In this document: positions 52,711 to 61,819 of the stretch, piece by piece
How the letters are laid out: the number at the start of each line of letters is the position of its first letter
Numbering within the stretch: position 1 is the first letter of the stretch
Assembly (NCBI RefSeq): GCF_900099695.1
Contig: NZ_FNCY01000003.1
Location: 1 to 64,000, forward strand
DNA length: 64,000 nt
Origin: Propionivibrio dicarboxylicus
GTDB lineage: Bacteria; Pseudomonadota; Gammaproteobacteria; Burkholderiales; Rhodocyclaceae
Direction of reading: 5' to 3'
Program-made: the position numbers and the translations under genes
The notes under the pieces: model-generated
Seen by the model: only the letters and a program-made list of their open reading frames with translations
Told to the model about the DNA's origin: nothing
The model's database searches: none

Positions 52711-54057
52711 ATGGAAGCAACTTCAGCTGCAATACAAACCACAAATGAGAAAAGAACGAACGTTCGATGGTTCATTCTCGCTGTCATTTTTTTCATCATG
52801 ATCGTCAACTTTGCCGATCGTTCAGCCGTTGGAATCGCAGGGCCAGCCATAGCAAAAGATCTGAAGCTCACCTCGGTTCAGATGGGCTATATTCTTTCCG
52901 GATTCGGGTGGGCGTATGTGCTGTTTCAGCTTCCCGGCGGTTACTTTCTCGACAAGTTCGGCTCGAAGGCGGTATACGCGTTCAGCATATTCACGTGGTC
53001 GCTATTCACCTTGTTGCAGGGGTTTGTCGGCTTCGTTGGCGTCGGCATCGTCGTAGGGACCTTCTTCTTACTGCGTTTCATGGTGGGCGCCTGCGAGGCT
53101 CCGTCATTTCCAGGAAACAGTCGGATTGTCGCCGCGTGGTTTCCGGGCCAAGAACGCGGTACCGCGTCGGCGATCTTCAACTCTTCTCAATACGCTGCGA
53201 CGGTATTTTGCACCCCGCTGATGGCTTGGCTGACTCAGACATATGGTTGGCAGTCGGTGTTCTTTGTGATGGGAGGCATCGGTATTCTCTACACACCCCT
53301 CTGGCTAAAATTTATCAAATCGCCGCGCGAGCATAAGTCCGTCAACGCAGCCGAACTCGAGTATCTTGAGAAGGGCGGAGCCCTGATCGATATCGACAAG
53401 GCGGCCTCTTCCGGCAGTGAAAAGCCGAAGGGACCGAATCTTCGAGTGATCGGACAACTGCTGAGCAACAGAATGATGATCGGCATTTACGTTGCCCAGT
53501 ATTGCGTCACGTCGCTTACCTATTTCTTCTTGACATGGTTCCCTATCTATCTGGTGCAAGGAAGAGGAATGACTATTCTCAAAGCTGGTCTCGTCGCCTC
53601 TGTTCCTGCTATAGCCGGGTTCATCGGCGGGATTCTCGGAGGGGTTGTTTCGGACTGGATTCTGGCAAAGACTGGATCGCTCACCTGGGCACGGAAGATT
53701 CCGATGGTTACCGGAATGCTGTTGTCGATGGGCGTAGCCGCATGCAATTACACTGACTCCGAAGTATTGGTCGTGACATTCATGGCCATGGCTTTCTTCG
53801 GAAAAGGATTCGGAGCGCTTGGTTGGGCCTTGAATTCCGATACAGCGCCAAAGCAAGCCACAGGAATCAGCGGAGGCGTCTTAAATACATGTGGAAATCT
53901 TGGTGCAATTACGATGCCGATTGCTATCGGTTACCTTGTCGACAAGGCTGGGTCGTTTGAGTCGGCGTTGTTCTACGTCGGTGCGCATGGGGCGGTTGCA
54001 ATCTTCTGCTACCTTGTTATCGTCGGTGAAATTAAGCGCGTGGAACTCAAGGAGTAA
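52711..54057 (+). CDS. MFS transporter, anion:cation symporter family (sugar-acid type)
   Basis: A 448-residue protein with twelve hydrophobic segments. ATG 52711 follows AGAGGAGG; upstream in-frame codons are not typical. Family features are NFADRSAVGIAGPAIAKDL, GWAYVLFQLPGGYFLDKFGSK and RFMVGACEAPSFPGNSRIVA, which place it with hexuronate/glucarate-type (GudP-like) transporters. It is co-directional with the dehydratase 126 bp upstream and ends before a terminator. The substrate is probably the acid processed by that dehydratase. Confidence 0.9.
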   Translation: MEATSAAIQTTNEKRTNVRWFILAVIFFIMIVNFADRSAVGIAGPAIAKDLKLTSVQMGYILSGFGWAYVLFQLPGGYFLDKFGSKAVYAFSIFTWSLFTLLQGFVGFVGVGIVVGTFFLLRFMVGACEAPSFPGNSRIVAAWFPGQERGTASAIFNSSQYAATVFCTPLMAWLTQTYGWQSVFFVMGGIGILYTPLWLKFIKSPREHKSVNAAELEYLEKGGALIDIDKAASSGSEKPKGPNLRVIGQLLSNRMMIGIYVAQYCVTSLTYFFLTWFPIYLVQGRGMTILKAGLVASVPAIAGFIGGILGGVVSDWILAKTGSLTWARKIPMVTGMLLSMGVAACNYTDSEVLVVTFMAMAFFGKGFGALGWALNSDTAPKQATGISGGVLNTCGNLGAITMPIAIGYLVDKAGSFESALFYVGAHGAVAIFCYLVIVGEIKRVELKE

Positions 54058-54084
54058 TTGCCGCAAACAAGCGCAATGAAATGA

Positions 54085-54120
54085 AAACCCCGTTGGCGCA
54101 CCCGTCGTCCAGCGGGGTTT
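54085..54120 (+). terminator. Terminator after the MFS gene
   Basis: AAACCCCGTTGG and CCAGCGGGGTTT pair over 12 positions with one mismatch around a 12-base loop; a short A/T tract flanks it on both sides. It lies 28 bp after the MFS stop and separates it from the following LysR gene. Confidence 0.7.
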
Positions 54121-54222
54121 AAGCACATGCATCATAAATTTCGGCTTTGTCTTAGGCCACAAAAACGGTGTTTTGCCCAAAAATGCAGTGGACAGAGCGA
54201 ATACATATACCTTGGAGGGTCT

Positions 54223-55095
54223 ATGGATATCCGTTACATACAAAGTTTTGTTAGCGTTGTAGAGTTCGGGTCCATGGCAGAAGCCGCCCGGCACCTCGAT
54301 CTGACACCGGCGGCGGTTGCAGCGAGAGTCCATGCGCTCGAGGAAGAAATTGGTACGAAGCTAATCACCCGCGTTGGTAGAGTTGTGAGGCCGACTGAAA
54401 CGGGGATTTTGTTCTTGGATCGAGCGCGAACAATTTTGCGAGAAATTCGCGAATTAAAGTCCTTGATTGGCACCGGTGCATCTGTTGGTGAAATGCGGAT
54501 CGGTGTTTTTGTATCAGCGATGGTAAGCGTACTACCGCCTGTACTGAGAAGGTTTTACGCACGGCATCCTGAGCTTAAGGTGTTCGTGAAAGTGGGGTCC
54601 TCCATCGATTTGTGCAATCAAGTCGGAAATAATGATCTTGATGCCGCAATTATCGTCGAACCGCAATTTGCTATCGGAAAAGGATGTGAGTGGAAATCCA
54701 TTACAGAAGAAGAGTTGATCGTTGTTGCGCCCGCAGAGTTTTCTAATCGAGAAGCCCACGATCTACTGCAGAACGAGCCGTTCATCCGATATGACCGCTC
54801 GGTGCTGGGAGGACAGTTGGCCGACAGGTACTTACGAGACCATGATTTGCGACCGCATCAAAGACTGGAAATTGACGGATTACTAGCGATCGCGGCACTG
54901 GTTAACCAAAGGTTAGGAGTTGGCCTGATCCCGGATTGGTCTCCGCTTTGGTCTAGTGGGATGGATATTGTGAGGATTCCGTTGCCCGATCGCCCTCCTG
55001 TTCGCAGGGTAGGGATTGTTTGGAGCAAACAAGGAGCTAGAGCAACCTTGTCGCGACAATTCGTGGAAGACGCCGAGGTGGTATTTGCTTCATAA
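54223..55095 (+). CDS. LysR-family transcriptional regulator (paralogue of 44377-45249)
   Basis: A 290-residue regulator. ATG 54223 follows TTGGAGGG. The winged HTH is visible in SMAEAARHLDLTPAAVAARVHALEEE, followed by the effector-binding domain (EPQFAIGKGCEW, RYDRSVLGGQLADRYL). The same landmarks occur in the LysR at 44.4 kb (EPLVLLVPE, RYDRKHWGGQIVDRFL), so the two are clear paralogues of equal length. It is transcribed in the same direction as the dehydratase/MFS unit, not divergently. It may regulate that unit from the dyad at 50650-50674. Confidence 0.92.
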   Translation: MDIRYIQSFVSVVEFGSMAEAARHLDLTPAAVAARVHALEEEIGTKLITRVGRVVRPTETGILFLDRARTILREIRELKSLIGTGASVGEMRIGVFVSAMVSVLPPVLRRFYARHPELKVFVKVGSSIDLCNQVGNNDLDAAIIVEPQFAIGKGCEWKSITEEELIVVAPAEFSNREAHDLLQNEPFIRYDRSVLGGQLADRYLRDHDLRPHQRLEIDGLLAIAALVNQRLGVGLIPDWSPLWSSGMDIVRIPLPDRPPVRRVGIVWSKQGARATLSRQFVEDAEVVFAS

Positions 55096-55217
55096 GTTCA
55101 GCCAAACCCGAAATCGCGAAGTGTTTTTGAGGTGAACCAATTTCTCAGTGGTGTGGGTTTGGTGACAGATTTAGTAACGAGTCCAAAAGCGCAGATGACT
55201 CTGGATGCATTTGCAGA

Positions 55218-55559
55218 TCATGCATCCACTAACCATGTTCCGACAACTCCGTGATTATTGATGAGCGGTTTTGATAGGCGTTTTTCACCTGTCTCTGCCG
55301 GGAATATCTCGGAAATGACAGCGCCTTCGAGTATGCATTCGATCAGCCCTGCTGCAGCCAGCATATTGAGGCCACTATCTATTGAAGACCGTGTTCCGAG
55401 CATGGACCTTAACTCAGCGGTCGATCTCTCTCCATTGACCAAGATCAGCAAATGACGAAGAACAGCACTGAGTTTTCTCGTTCTGCTCCGTAATTCGTCA
55501 TGACCATCAGCCGTTTTTGTGAAAACCGTTCTCGTCATCTGCGCTTCTCTCTGATTCAT
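55218..55559 (-). CDS. Small hypothetical protein, winged-helix-like
   Basis: A 113-residue protein; possible starts are ATG 55559 or, seven codons later, MTRTVFTKT. The order TRTVFTKTADGHDELRSR, LSAVLRHLLILVNGERSTAEL and LNMLAAAGLIE resembles small proteins common in Burkholderiales, with a central helical domain like a winged helix. The function is not known to me. It stands alone between the second LysR and the amidohydrolase. Confidence 0.65.
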   Translation of the reverse strand: MNQREAQMTRTVFTKTADGHDELRSRTRKLSAVLRHLLILVNGERSTAELRSMLGTRSSIDSGLNMLAAAGLIECILEGAVISEIFPAETGEKRLSKPLINNHGVVGTWLVDA

Positions 55560-55658
55560 ACTGTCAATTACTACCTTAAGGGCCTTCGCCGAAGATTCAA
55601 TTTGAACGTCTGGCCTGAGTGTTTATGAGCCACCCAGGCCATAGCAATGCCAGCGCGA

Positions 55659-56621
55659 CTACGAGAATTGATAGAGAGTCGCGGGATTTTCAACGAGCAC
55701 TTTATGCAACGCGGATTTTGACGACACGGCAAGACTTAGGGCATCAAGCAAGATCGCATCATCCGGAATGACCTTGGTATGCTCAGTAGGATGAGGCCAG
55801 TCACTACCCCATACAACACGTTCAGGCGCCTCAATTGCATACGCCTTTGCCACTTCAACGCTGTCGGAGTAACTTGGACCGCCAACCTTGGTTTCATTGT
55901 AAAAGCCTGAGAGCTTTACATAAGCTCGGCCTTGTTGCAGAAGTTCGCGGACCATTGCGAATGTTGGATGCCGCAGAGCATTGGGTTGAGGAACGCGTCC
56001 AAGATGATCGAAAACGACAGGGCAAGGGAGGCTGGACCAGATGTCTCTTGCTTCTAGCAGATAATTTGCAGGTGCATTAACTTGGACATGCCACCCCATC
56101 GGCGCAATACGCATTGCAAGTGGCTTGACCATATCCAAAGTTGTGGTACCCGGAGGTGCGAGATTGAACCGAATTCCGCGCACTCCGGCCTCATGCAACT
56201 CACGTAGTTGCGCATCTGAGACGCTTGTATTTACCACGGCTATTCCGCGCGCGTTGCCACCAAATTGTTTTAGCGATTCGACAAGGAGCCGGTTGTCGAC
56301 CCCATAGCTCGATGGTTGAACTATTACATTTCGCGAGGTACCGAGACGCTCTTGCAAGCGACGGTAGTCCGCGATTAAGGCGTCTCCTGGTCGTAATGTC
56401 GCTTCTGGTGCGAATGGATAGCGTGCGTCATAAATGTGGTGGTGACAGTCACAGGCATTTGCTGGAACTTTGGTTCTGGGGCGATCCACGCCTGTTGACC
56501 AACTAATCGGCAATATCTGAGCTGATGTTGTTCCAGCACCTGAGGCAATTGCACCTGCACCGATTGACAAAATGCCGAGTTTTTGAAGAGCTTCACGACG
56601 ATTAATACTGAATGCGGTCAT
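55659..56621 (-). CDS. Exported amidohydrolase-family TIM-barrel hydrolase
   Basis: A 320-residue protein; ATG 56621 follows GGAGG. The N-terminus INRREALQKLGILSIGAGA is a twin-arginine signal (residues ~5-35), so a folded, probably metal-containing enzyme is exported. The mature part belongs to the amidohydrolase-2 family: CDCHHHIYDARYPF (metal-binding HxH), VFDHLGRVP and VVWGSDWPHP (catalytic Asp). Relatives include 2-pyrone-4,6-dicarboxylate lactonase and sugar lactonases. In this setting it may open a lactone in the periplasm before uptake, an inference from neighbours. Confidence 0.85.
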   Translation of the reverse strand: MTAFSINRREALQKLGILSIGAGAIASGAGTTSAQILPISWSTGVDRPRTKVPANACDCHHHIYDARYPFAPEATLRPGDALIADYRRLQERLGTSRNVIVQPSSYGVDNRLLVESLKQFGGNARGIAVVNTSVSDAQLRELHEAGVRGIRFNLAPPGTTTLDMVKPLAMRIAPMGWHVQVNAPANYLLEARDIWSSLPCPVVFDHLGRVPQPNALRHPTFAMVRELLQQGRAYVKLSGFYNETKVGGPSYSDSVEVAKAYAIEAPERVVWGSDWPHPTEHTKVIPDDAILLDALSLAVSSKSALHKVLVENPATLYQFS

Positions 56622-56791
56622 TTCAAGAACCTCCATAATTTTGATTGTTTGCGGGAGAAATGATCTTGAACATTTACTGTCAGAGAACCAACTGATTACG
56701 TGATATTCATTCGATAAAATAATTGTTACATCTCACTAGCGTCAAACATAGCCGCGTTGACAGCGCAAGCGCGGCATGTCGTCACTAATGA

Positions 56792-58948
56792 CTAGCGCAT
56801 CGATTGGATTGATTGAAATAGTGCTCGTTGTTGAGAATTCGACAAGAATCGATCGTAAACAGGACGCATGGCATTTTTGAGCATTCGGCGATCAATGTCC
56901 TTGATGAACACGATCCCTGATTGCGTAACACGCTTTCGCGCCGATTCTTCGCTTTCACGGTTCAGTCGCCTTTGAATTGGAACTGATTCGCGCGCGACTG
57001 ATGCTATGAGCATTTGATCCGTTTCGGACAATTCGTTCCAACGTTTCTTGCTAAAGAGTAGCACCTCAGGAACGACAGCATGCTCCGTCAAACAGAAATA
57101 CTTGAACGCGTCCTGATGTTTGTAATTGTCGAAAACAATAACGCTGTTTTCCGCGCAGTCGATCAGACCGGTACGTGCAGCAGAAATAACTTGGTCGGGC
57201 GGCAAGGGGGTCGGAATCATATCAAGAGCTCTTGCGATCGCGAACCATAGATCCGACTGAATCACCCTCAATTTCAGAGTGCGCATGTCGGCAAGTTTAT
57301 GGATTGCCACATTGCTATAAATGGACCGAAATCCGGCATCGTATACAGCCAGTGCGACGAAATCTGTCTGAGAACAGGTCCGTAAAATTTCTTCCCCAGG
57401 AGCACCATCCATTGCGGTATGAAGGTGTTCTATTGAATCAAACAGATAGGGAAGAGAAAGAACATTAGCCGTTGGGTAATCCTTTGCCAGCAAGGCAACA
57501 TTACCTCTTGCGATGTCCAACACGCCAGTCCGCAACTGATCGAGCGTTTCCTTTTCAGAACCAAAGACCCCGTTTGGAATAATCTTAATACTTATTCGAC
57601 CTTCGCTTTTCTTTGCCAAGATATCGGCCATTGCGCTTACAGCTCGCACGCTTGGATAGTCATTGGCGTTCGGGAAGGCTGCTCGTAAGACAATCTTATC
57701 AACTGTCGAAGTGTTCTTGAAGCTCTTAATGATCTGGTTCAGTTGGTGGCCGACGTGTGACAATTGGCAGATCTTATCTGACGAAGATTTCGCAGCAGAT
57801 GAGTTTTGCTCGCTAATTTGAGCTATTTGCTCGATATTGTGAGCGATTGAGGCACTGGCTGTTTCTTGCTCCCTCATTGCCCCTGAAATGTCTGCAACTG
57901 CTACTGCAGTTGCTTCTGCGCCGGATTTTAATCGTTCTATGGCCGTGCCTGCTTGACGGGCATTGAGAACGCCAATGCCAACCGCTTCTTCCGTATGATG
58001 CATACTTTCGACCGCCAAACGTGCGCTTTCCTGCATGCGATTCAGTAAGTTGCTTATTTCTTGTGTGGAAACAGTGGTTCGCTCAGCAAGTTTCCGAACC
58101 TCATCCGCAACCACTGCAAATCCTCGCCCCTGTTCTCCTGCTCTCGCTGCCTCGATAGCAGCGTTCAGTGCAAGCAAATTAGTTTGATCTGCAATTTCGC
58201 GAATCATTCCGGCCACGGATGATATGCCATCACAATCTTCACGTAGGGCGCGAATTCTTTGAGAGGCCTCGGTGACAGTATCCGATATCTGCTGAATTCC
58301 ACCGACTGTTTCGAGAATAACTCGGGCACTGTCGCTGGCTATTCGGCGTGATTCTTGGGTGTGACGACTAGCGTCTTCAGACTGGCCCGCGACAACTGAA
58401 ATGCTCACCGTCATCTGCTCGACGGCGGAAGCCATGTTTCCAGATGAGTCACTTTGAAGTTGCGAATTGCGAGCTATCTTTCGTGCTGAATGATCGATTT
58501 CCTCGGAGACTTCAATCAAGGTGTCAACCGAGTTTTGGATGCCTAGCAATGTTTCCCGGAATTTTTCGATTAGGCGGTTATACGCGGAGAGTATCCGTTC
58601 GACTCGATGGTCTCCCGAAATGGCGATTGTCTTCGAAAAGTCGAGGTTGTCGGCCGCATATGAAATCGCTTTATAGATTGTGGATAGAGCCTTATCGACT
58701 TTTTTCTCACTGCCGAAATAGTTGAAGCCAAACCCTGTTATCGCACAACAGACAGCCAGGAAGATTTCGATTTGCATTAAACGCAGTTCGCCTTCAAGAG
58801 ATGTCAGTGTTGCGCTATTTGCATTCAACGCAGAAGTAATTGATGCAACCGTTACTCCAATTTCGTTGCTTAAAGCAATTGCCAGCGCTGATAACCCGAT
58901 GCAAGCCGCTGCGGCAATAAGCGAAATTGCTTTTGGTTTAGTTATCAC
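56792..58948 (-). CDS. Chemoreceptor fused to a C-terminal TRAP DctP solute-binding domain
   Basis: A 718-residue protein. Transmembrane segments lie at ~8-27 and ~61-79, with a short ~33-residue loop between, too small for a normal periplasmic sensor. Residues ~100-410 are coiled coil with the methyl-accepting signalling hairpin [20 protein letters not shown] (251-271). From ~418 to 710 the sequence is a DctP-type binding protein: [32 protein letters not shown] (the ligand arginine) and [13 protein letters not shown]. With two membrane segments the DctP domain should lie in the cytoplasm, not the periplasm. It may sense an internal carboxylate metabolite. No HAMP motif is clear. Confidence 0.88.
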   Translation of the reverse strand: MITKPKAISLIAAAACIGLSALAIALSNEIGVTVASITSALNANSATLTSLEGELRLMQIEIFLAVCCAITGFGFNYFGSEKKVDKALSTIYKAISYAADNLDFSKTIAISGDHRVERILSAYNRLIEKFRETLLGIQNSVDTLIEVSEEIDHSARKIARNSQLQSDSSGNMASAVEQMTVSISVVAGQSEDASRHTQESRRIASDSARVILETVGGIQQISDTVTEASQRIRALREDCDGISSVAGMIREIADQTNLLALNAAIEAARAGEQGRGFAVVADEVRKLAERTTVSTQEISNLLNRMQESARLAVESMHHTEEAVGIGVLNARQAGTAIERLKSGAEATAVAVADISGAMREQETASASIAHNIEQIAQISEQNSSAAKSSSDKICQLSHVGHQLNQIIKSFKNTSTVDKIVLRAAFPNANDYPSVRAVSAMADILAKKSEGRISIKIIPNGVFGSEKETLDQLRTGVLDIARGNVALLAKDYPTANVLSLPYLFDSIEHLHTAMDGAPGEEILRTCSQTDFVALAVYDAGFRSIYSNVAIHKLADMRTLKLRVIQSDLWFAIARALDMIPTPLPPDQVISAARTGLIDCAENSVIVFDNYKHQDAFKYFCLTEHAVVPEVLLFSKKRWNELSETDQMLIASVARESVPIQRRLNRESEESARKRVTQSGIVFIKDIDRRMLKNAMRPVYDRFLSNSQQRALFQSIQSMR

Positions 58949-59016
58949 TGACGTCCCTTTCCGAACGACGTAGATGTCTTCCTGTGAGTAATTGGTGGTT
59001 TGAGATCGACGGCTAG

Positions 59017-59928
59017 TTACGCTGGTCTTACGACTATTGACGTTTTCTGACCGATCTCGAAATTGGCCATCAGTTCTAGGGCGCGCACCATGCCGGAGTG
59101 ATCCCAGGCGCTGCCGCCGTGTGCGGCGCAGCTGTTGAACAGTTCCTGCGCGGTCGCGGTATTGGGCAGCGAAAGGCCGAGTTTGCGCGCCGTGGTCAGT
59201 GCCAGGTTGAGATCCTTCTGGTGCAGTTCGATGCGGAATCCAGGGTTGAACGTCCGCTTGACTATGCGTTCGCCGTGCACTTCTAGAATTTTCGACGAGG
59301 CAAAACCGCCCATCAGCGCTTCGCGCACCTTGGCGGGATCGGCGCCGGCCTTGGCGGCAAACAGCAGTGCTTCGCCGACGGCTTCGATGTTGAGCGCAAC
59401 GATGATCTGGTTGGCAACCTTGGCGGTCTGGCCGTCACCGTTGCCACCGACGAGGGTGATGTTCTTGCCCATCAGTTCGAACAGCGGCTTGACCGCGTCG
59501 AAGGTCGCTTGCTTGCCGCCGACCATGATCGAGAGCGAGGCGTTCCGGGCGCCGACTTCGCCGCCGGAGACCGGTGCGTCGAGGTATTCGCAACCGAGCG
59601 CGTTGATCTTCTTGGCGAACTCCTTGGTTTCGATCGGAGAGATCGAACTCATGTCGACGACGATCTTGCCGGCACTCAATCCTTCGGCTATGCCGTTCGG
59701 ATCAAACAATGCCGCCGCAACATGCGGTGTGTCCGGGACCATGGTGATGATGATGTTGGCCTGTTTGGCGACTTCCTTGCCGCTGGCGCAGGACTTGCCG
59801 CCGGCCTCGACCAGCGACGCGGGAACGCTCGGAATGCTGAACAGGAACACTTCATGCCCTGCCTTAATCAGGTGCTCTGCCATCGGCGTGCCCATGATGC
59901 CCAAACCTACGAATCCAACACTAGCCAC
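59017..59928 (-). CDS. 2-hydroxy-3-oxopropionate (tartronate semialdehyde) reductase-like
   Basis: A 303-residue beta-hydroxyacid dehydrogenase. The N-terminal NAD(P) fold has [20 protein letters not shown], the substrate loop is [17 protein letters not shown], and the catalytic lysine lies in [13 protein letters not shown]. The closest functional match by motif is GarR/GlxR, which reduces tartronate semialdehyde to glycerate; related acids are possible. It lies downstream of the second split transketolase, with a perfect hairpin (59981-60012) in the 105-bp gap. Codon use is more GC-rich than in the 23-35 kb operon. Confidence 0.85.
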   Translation of the reverse strand: MASVGFVGLGIMGTPMAEHLIKAGHEVFLFSIPSVPASLVEAGGKSCASGKEVAKQANIIITMVPDTPHVAAALFDPNGIAEGLSAGKIVVDMSSISPIETKEFAKKINALGCEYLDAPVSGGEVGARNASLSIMVGGKQATFDAVKPLFELMGKNITLVGGNGDGQTAKVANQIIVALNIEAVGEALLFAAKAGADPAKVREALMGGFASSKILEVHGERIVKRTFNPGFRIELHQKDLNLALTTARKLGLSLPNTATAQELFNSCAAHGGSAWDHSGMVRALELMANFEIGQKTSIVVRPA

Positions 59929-59980
59929 GCTTTACCTCCAATCGTTGTACTTCATGTTTAATTTTCCGTTGATCAAATAT

Positions 59981-60012
59981 GCGGCGTATGAAGGCGTGAC
60001 TTCATACGCCGC
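59981..60012. repeat. Perfect intergenic hairpin between transketolase and reductase genes
   Basis: GCGGCGTATGAAG and CTTCATACGCCGC form a 13-bp perfect stem around a 6-base loop. On the minus strand it is not followed by a T run, so it more likely protects mRNA or causes partial termination between the two genes. Confidence 0.65.
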
Positions 60013-60033
60013 AACACTCGAACGAAAAGTCGA

Positions 60034-60981
60034 TTATTTGGCTTTTCTTGCTATTACCTTCTTGGCCGCTGCCACGAAGTCTTTGGCCACGAGCTGATAC
60101 TTGGTCGCCAGTTCTTCTGGCAATCCGCATTCGAGGAAGGTGTCCTTGATCCCTACCATTTCGACTGGCACCGGATGGTGGCTCACCAGGAATTCGGCGA
60201 CGGCGCCGCCCAAGCCTCCGGCCAGTTGCGCCTCATCAACCGTGACTATCGCTCCGGTCTCTTTCGCCGCTGCCAGCACCGCCACTTCATCGAGTGGCTT
60301 GACGGTGTGCATGTTGATCACGCGCGCGGAGATTCCTTCTTGTGCCAACTTGTCGTGCGCCAGCAGCGCTTCATAGACAAGCGGACCTGCGGCGATGATG
60401 GTGACGTCCGTGCCTGGCTGCATCACGATGGCTTTGCCGATCTCGAAGACGTCGCCTTCGTCGGTGAAGACCGGCGTGGCCTCACGGGCAAAACGCAGGT
60501 AACAGGGGCCTTCCATCTTGGCTGCGGCGATCGTTGCCTTCTTGGCTTCGATGGCATCGCAGGGCAGGATCACTGTCATGTTCGGCAAGACGCGCATCAC
60601 AGCCACATCTTCCAGCGCCTGGTGCGTGGCACCATCACCGCCGGCTGAGAAGCCGCCGTGCGCCCCGGCGATCTTGACGTTGAGGTTGGAATAGCAGACC
60701 GTCGTCCGCACCTGATCCCAAGCCCGGCCGGCCACGAAGACCGCGTACGTTGTGGCGAAAGGTATCTTGCCGCCCAGAGCAAGGCCAGCAGCGGTGCCGA
60801 TCATGTCTTGTTCGGAAATCCCAATATCGAAGAATCGGTCGGGGTATTTTGCTTGGAACCAGTCGGAACGCGTCGATTTGGCGAGATCGGCATCTAGCAC
60901 GATCACATCCGGATTGGTCGCACCCAGTTCGACCAAAGCATGGCCGTAGCCATCGCGTGTCGGCAGCGTCATAAGGCTCAT
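60034..60981 (-). CDS. Transketolase, C-terminal subunit (second split pair)
   Basis: A 315-residue protein with the catalytic glutamate in DIGISEQDMIGTAAGLALGG and the C-terminal domain VTVDEAQLAGGLGGAVAEFL. Its start overlaps the stop of the N-terminal subunit (ATGA, 60978-60981), so the halves are made in equal amounts. Compared with 24678-25637 it is clearly homologous but diverged, and its codons are GC-rich. It acts with the partner on an unknown ketose or ketose phosphate. Confidence 0.9.
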   Translation of the reverse strand: MSLMTLPTRDGYGHALVELGATNPDVIVLDADLAKSTRSDWFQAKYPDRFFDIGISEQDMIGTAAGLALGGKIPFATTYAVFVAGRAWDQVRTTVCYSNLNVKIAGAHGGFSAGGDGATHQALEDVAVMRVLPNMTVILPCDAIEAKKATIAAAKMEGPCYLRFAREATPVFTDEGDVFEIGKAIVMQPGTDVTIIAAGPLVYEALLAHDKLAQEGISARVINMHTVKPLDEVAVLAAAKETGAIVTVDEAQLAGGLGGAVAEFLVSHHPVPVEMVGIKDTFLECGLPEELATKYQLVAKDFVAAAKKVIARKAK

Positions 60982-61808
60982 TGTCCGTTCCCCTTCCCGT
61001 AGATTTCGTCGAGTGCCTGCTTCATTTCATCTTTGTTGCACGGTTTGCCGTGCCAGCCAGCGACGTTCTCCATGAAGGAGACGCCTTTGCCCTTGACGGT
61101 CTTCATGAGGATGACCGAAGGCTTGTCCTTCGTTTGTTTCGCTTCTTCATAGGCGGCCAACATCTGGGCGATATCGTGTCCATCGCACTCAATGACGTGC
61201 CAGTTGAAGGAGCGCCACTTGTCGGCCAAGGGGGCAATGCCCATGACCTTCTCCACGTCGCCGTCGATCTGCAGGCCGTTGTAGTCGACAATGGCGCAGA
61301 CGTTATCGAGCTTGTAGTGGGCGGCCGTCATCATGGCTTCCCAGATCTGGCCTTCCTGCAATTCGCCGTCACCCAGCAGGCAGTAGGCCCGGTAGGGTTT
61401 GCGGTTGAGCTTGGCCGACAGGGCGAAGCCGTTGGCTACCGAAAGGCCCTGTCCCAGCGAGCCGCTGGAGACTTCGATACCCGGGAGCGCTTTACAAGAC
61501 GGATGACCTTGCAGGCGGGTACCGAGTTTGCGCAGGGTCACGAGTTCTTCGACCGGGAAATAACCGGTGCGCGCCATAACCGCATAGGTCACCGGGCAGG
61601 CATGGCCCTTGGATAGGAAGAAGCGGTCGCGCTCCGGCCAGTTTGGATCAGCCGGACGGTGATTCATTACGTTGCCGTACAAGGCGACCATGGCTTCGAC
61701 GGCGGATAGGCTGCCACCCGGGTGGCCAGAGTTGGCGGCGTTAGTCATCCGGACGATATCGGCCCGAACATCCTGACAGATTCCTTTGAGGCGTTCCACA
61801 CTTTCCAT
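60978..61808 (-). CDS. Transketolase, N-terminal subunit (second split pair)
   Basis: A 276-residue thiamine-diphosphate-binding subunit. ATG 61808 (MESVERLKGICQDVRADIVR) follows GGGAG and lies 11 bp after the isomerase gene. The cofactor motif is GDGELQEGQIWEAMM...DYNGLQIDG; NSGHPGGSLSAVEAMVALYG and LSKGHACPVTYAVMA are characteristic. It pairs with 60034-60981. Operon partners (isomerase, DapA-like, reductase) suggest breakdown of a sugar acid to two- and three-carbon units. Confidence 0.9.
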   Translation of the reverse strand: MESVERLKGICQDVRADIVRMTNAANSGHPGGSLSAVEAMVALYGNVMNHRPADPNWPERDRFFLSKGHACPVTYAVMARTGYFPVEELVTLRKLGTRLQGHPSCKALPGIEVSSGSLGQGLSVANGFALSAKLNRKPYRAYCLLGDGELQEGQIWEAMMTAAHYKLDNVCAIVDYNGLQIDGDVEKVMGIAPLADKWRSFNWHVIECDGHDIAQMLAAYEEAKQTKDKPSVILMKTVKGKGVSFMENVAGWHGKPCNKDEMKQALDEIYGKGNGQ

Positions 61809-61819
61809 TTCGATCTCCC

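Noticed and set aside
59135-60097. 320-codon plus-strand open frame opposite the reductase
   Set aside because: It is antisense to a well-supported reductase in GC-rich DNA and shows no motif.
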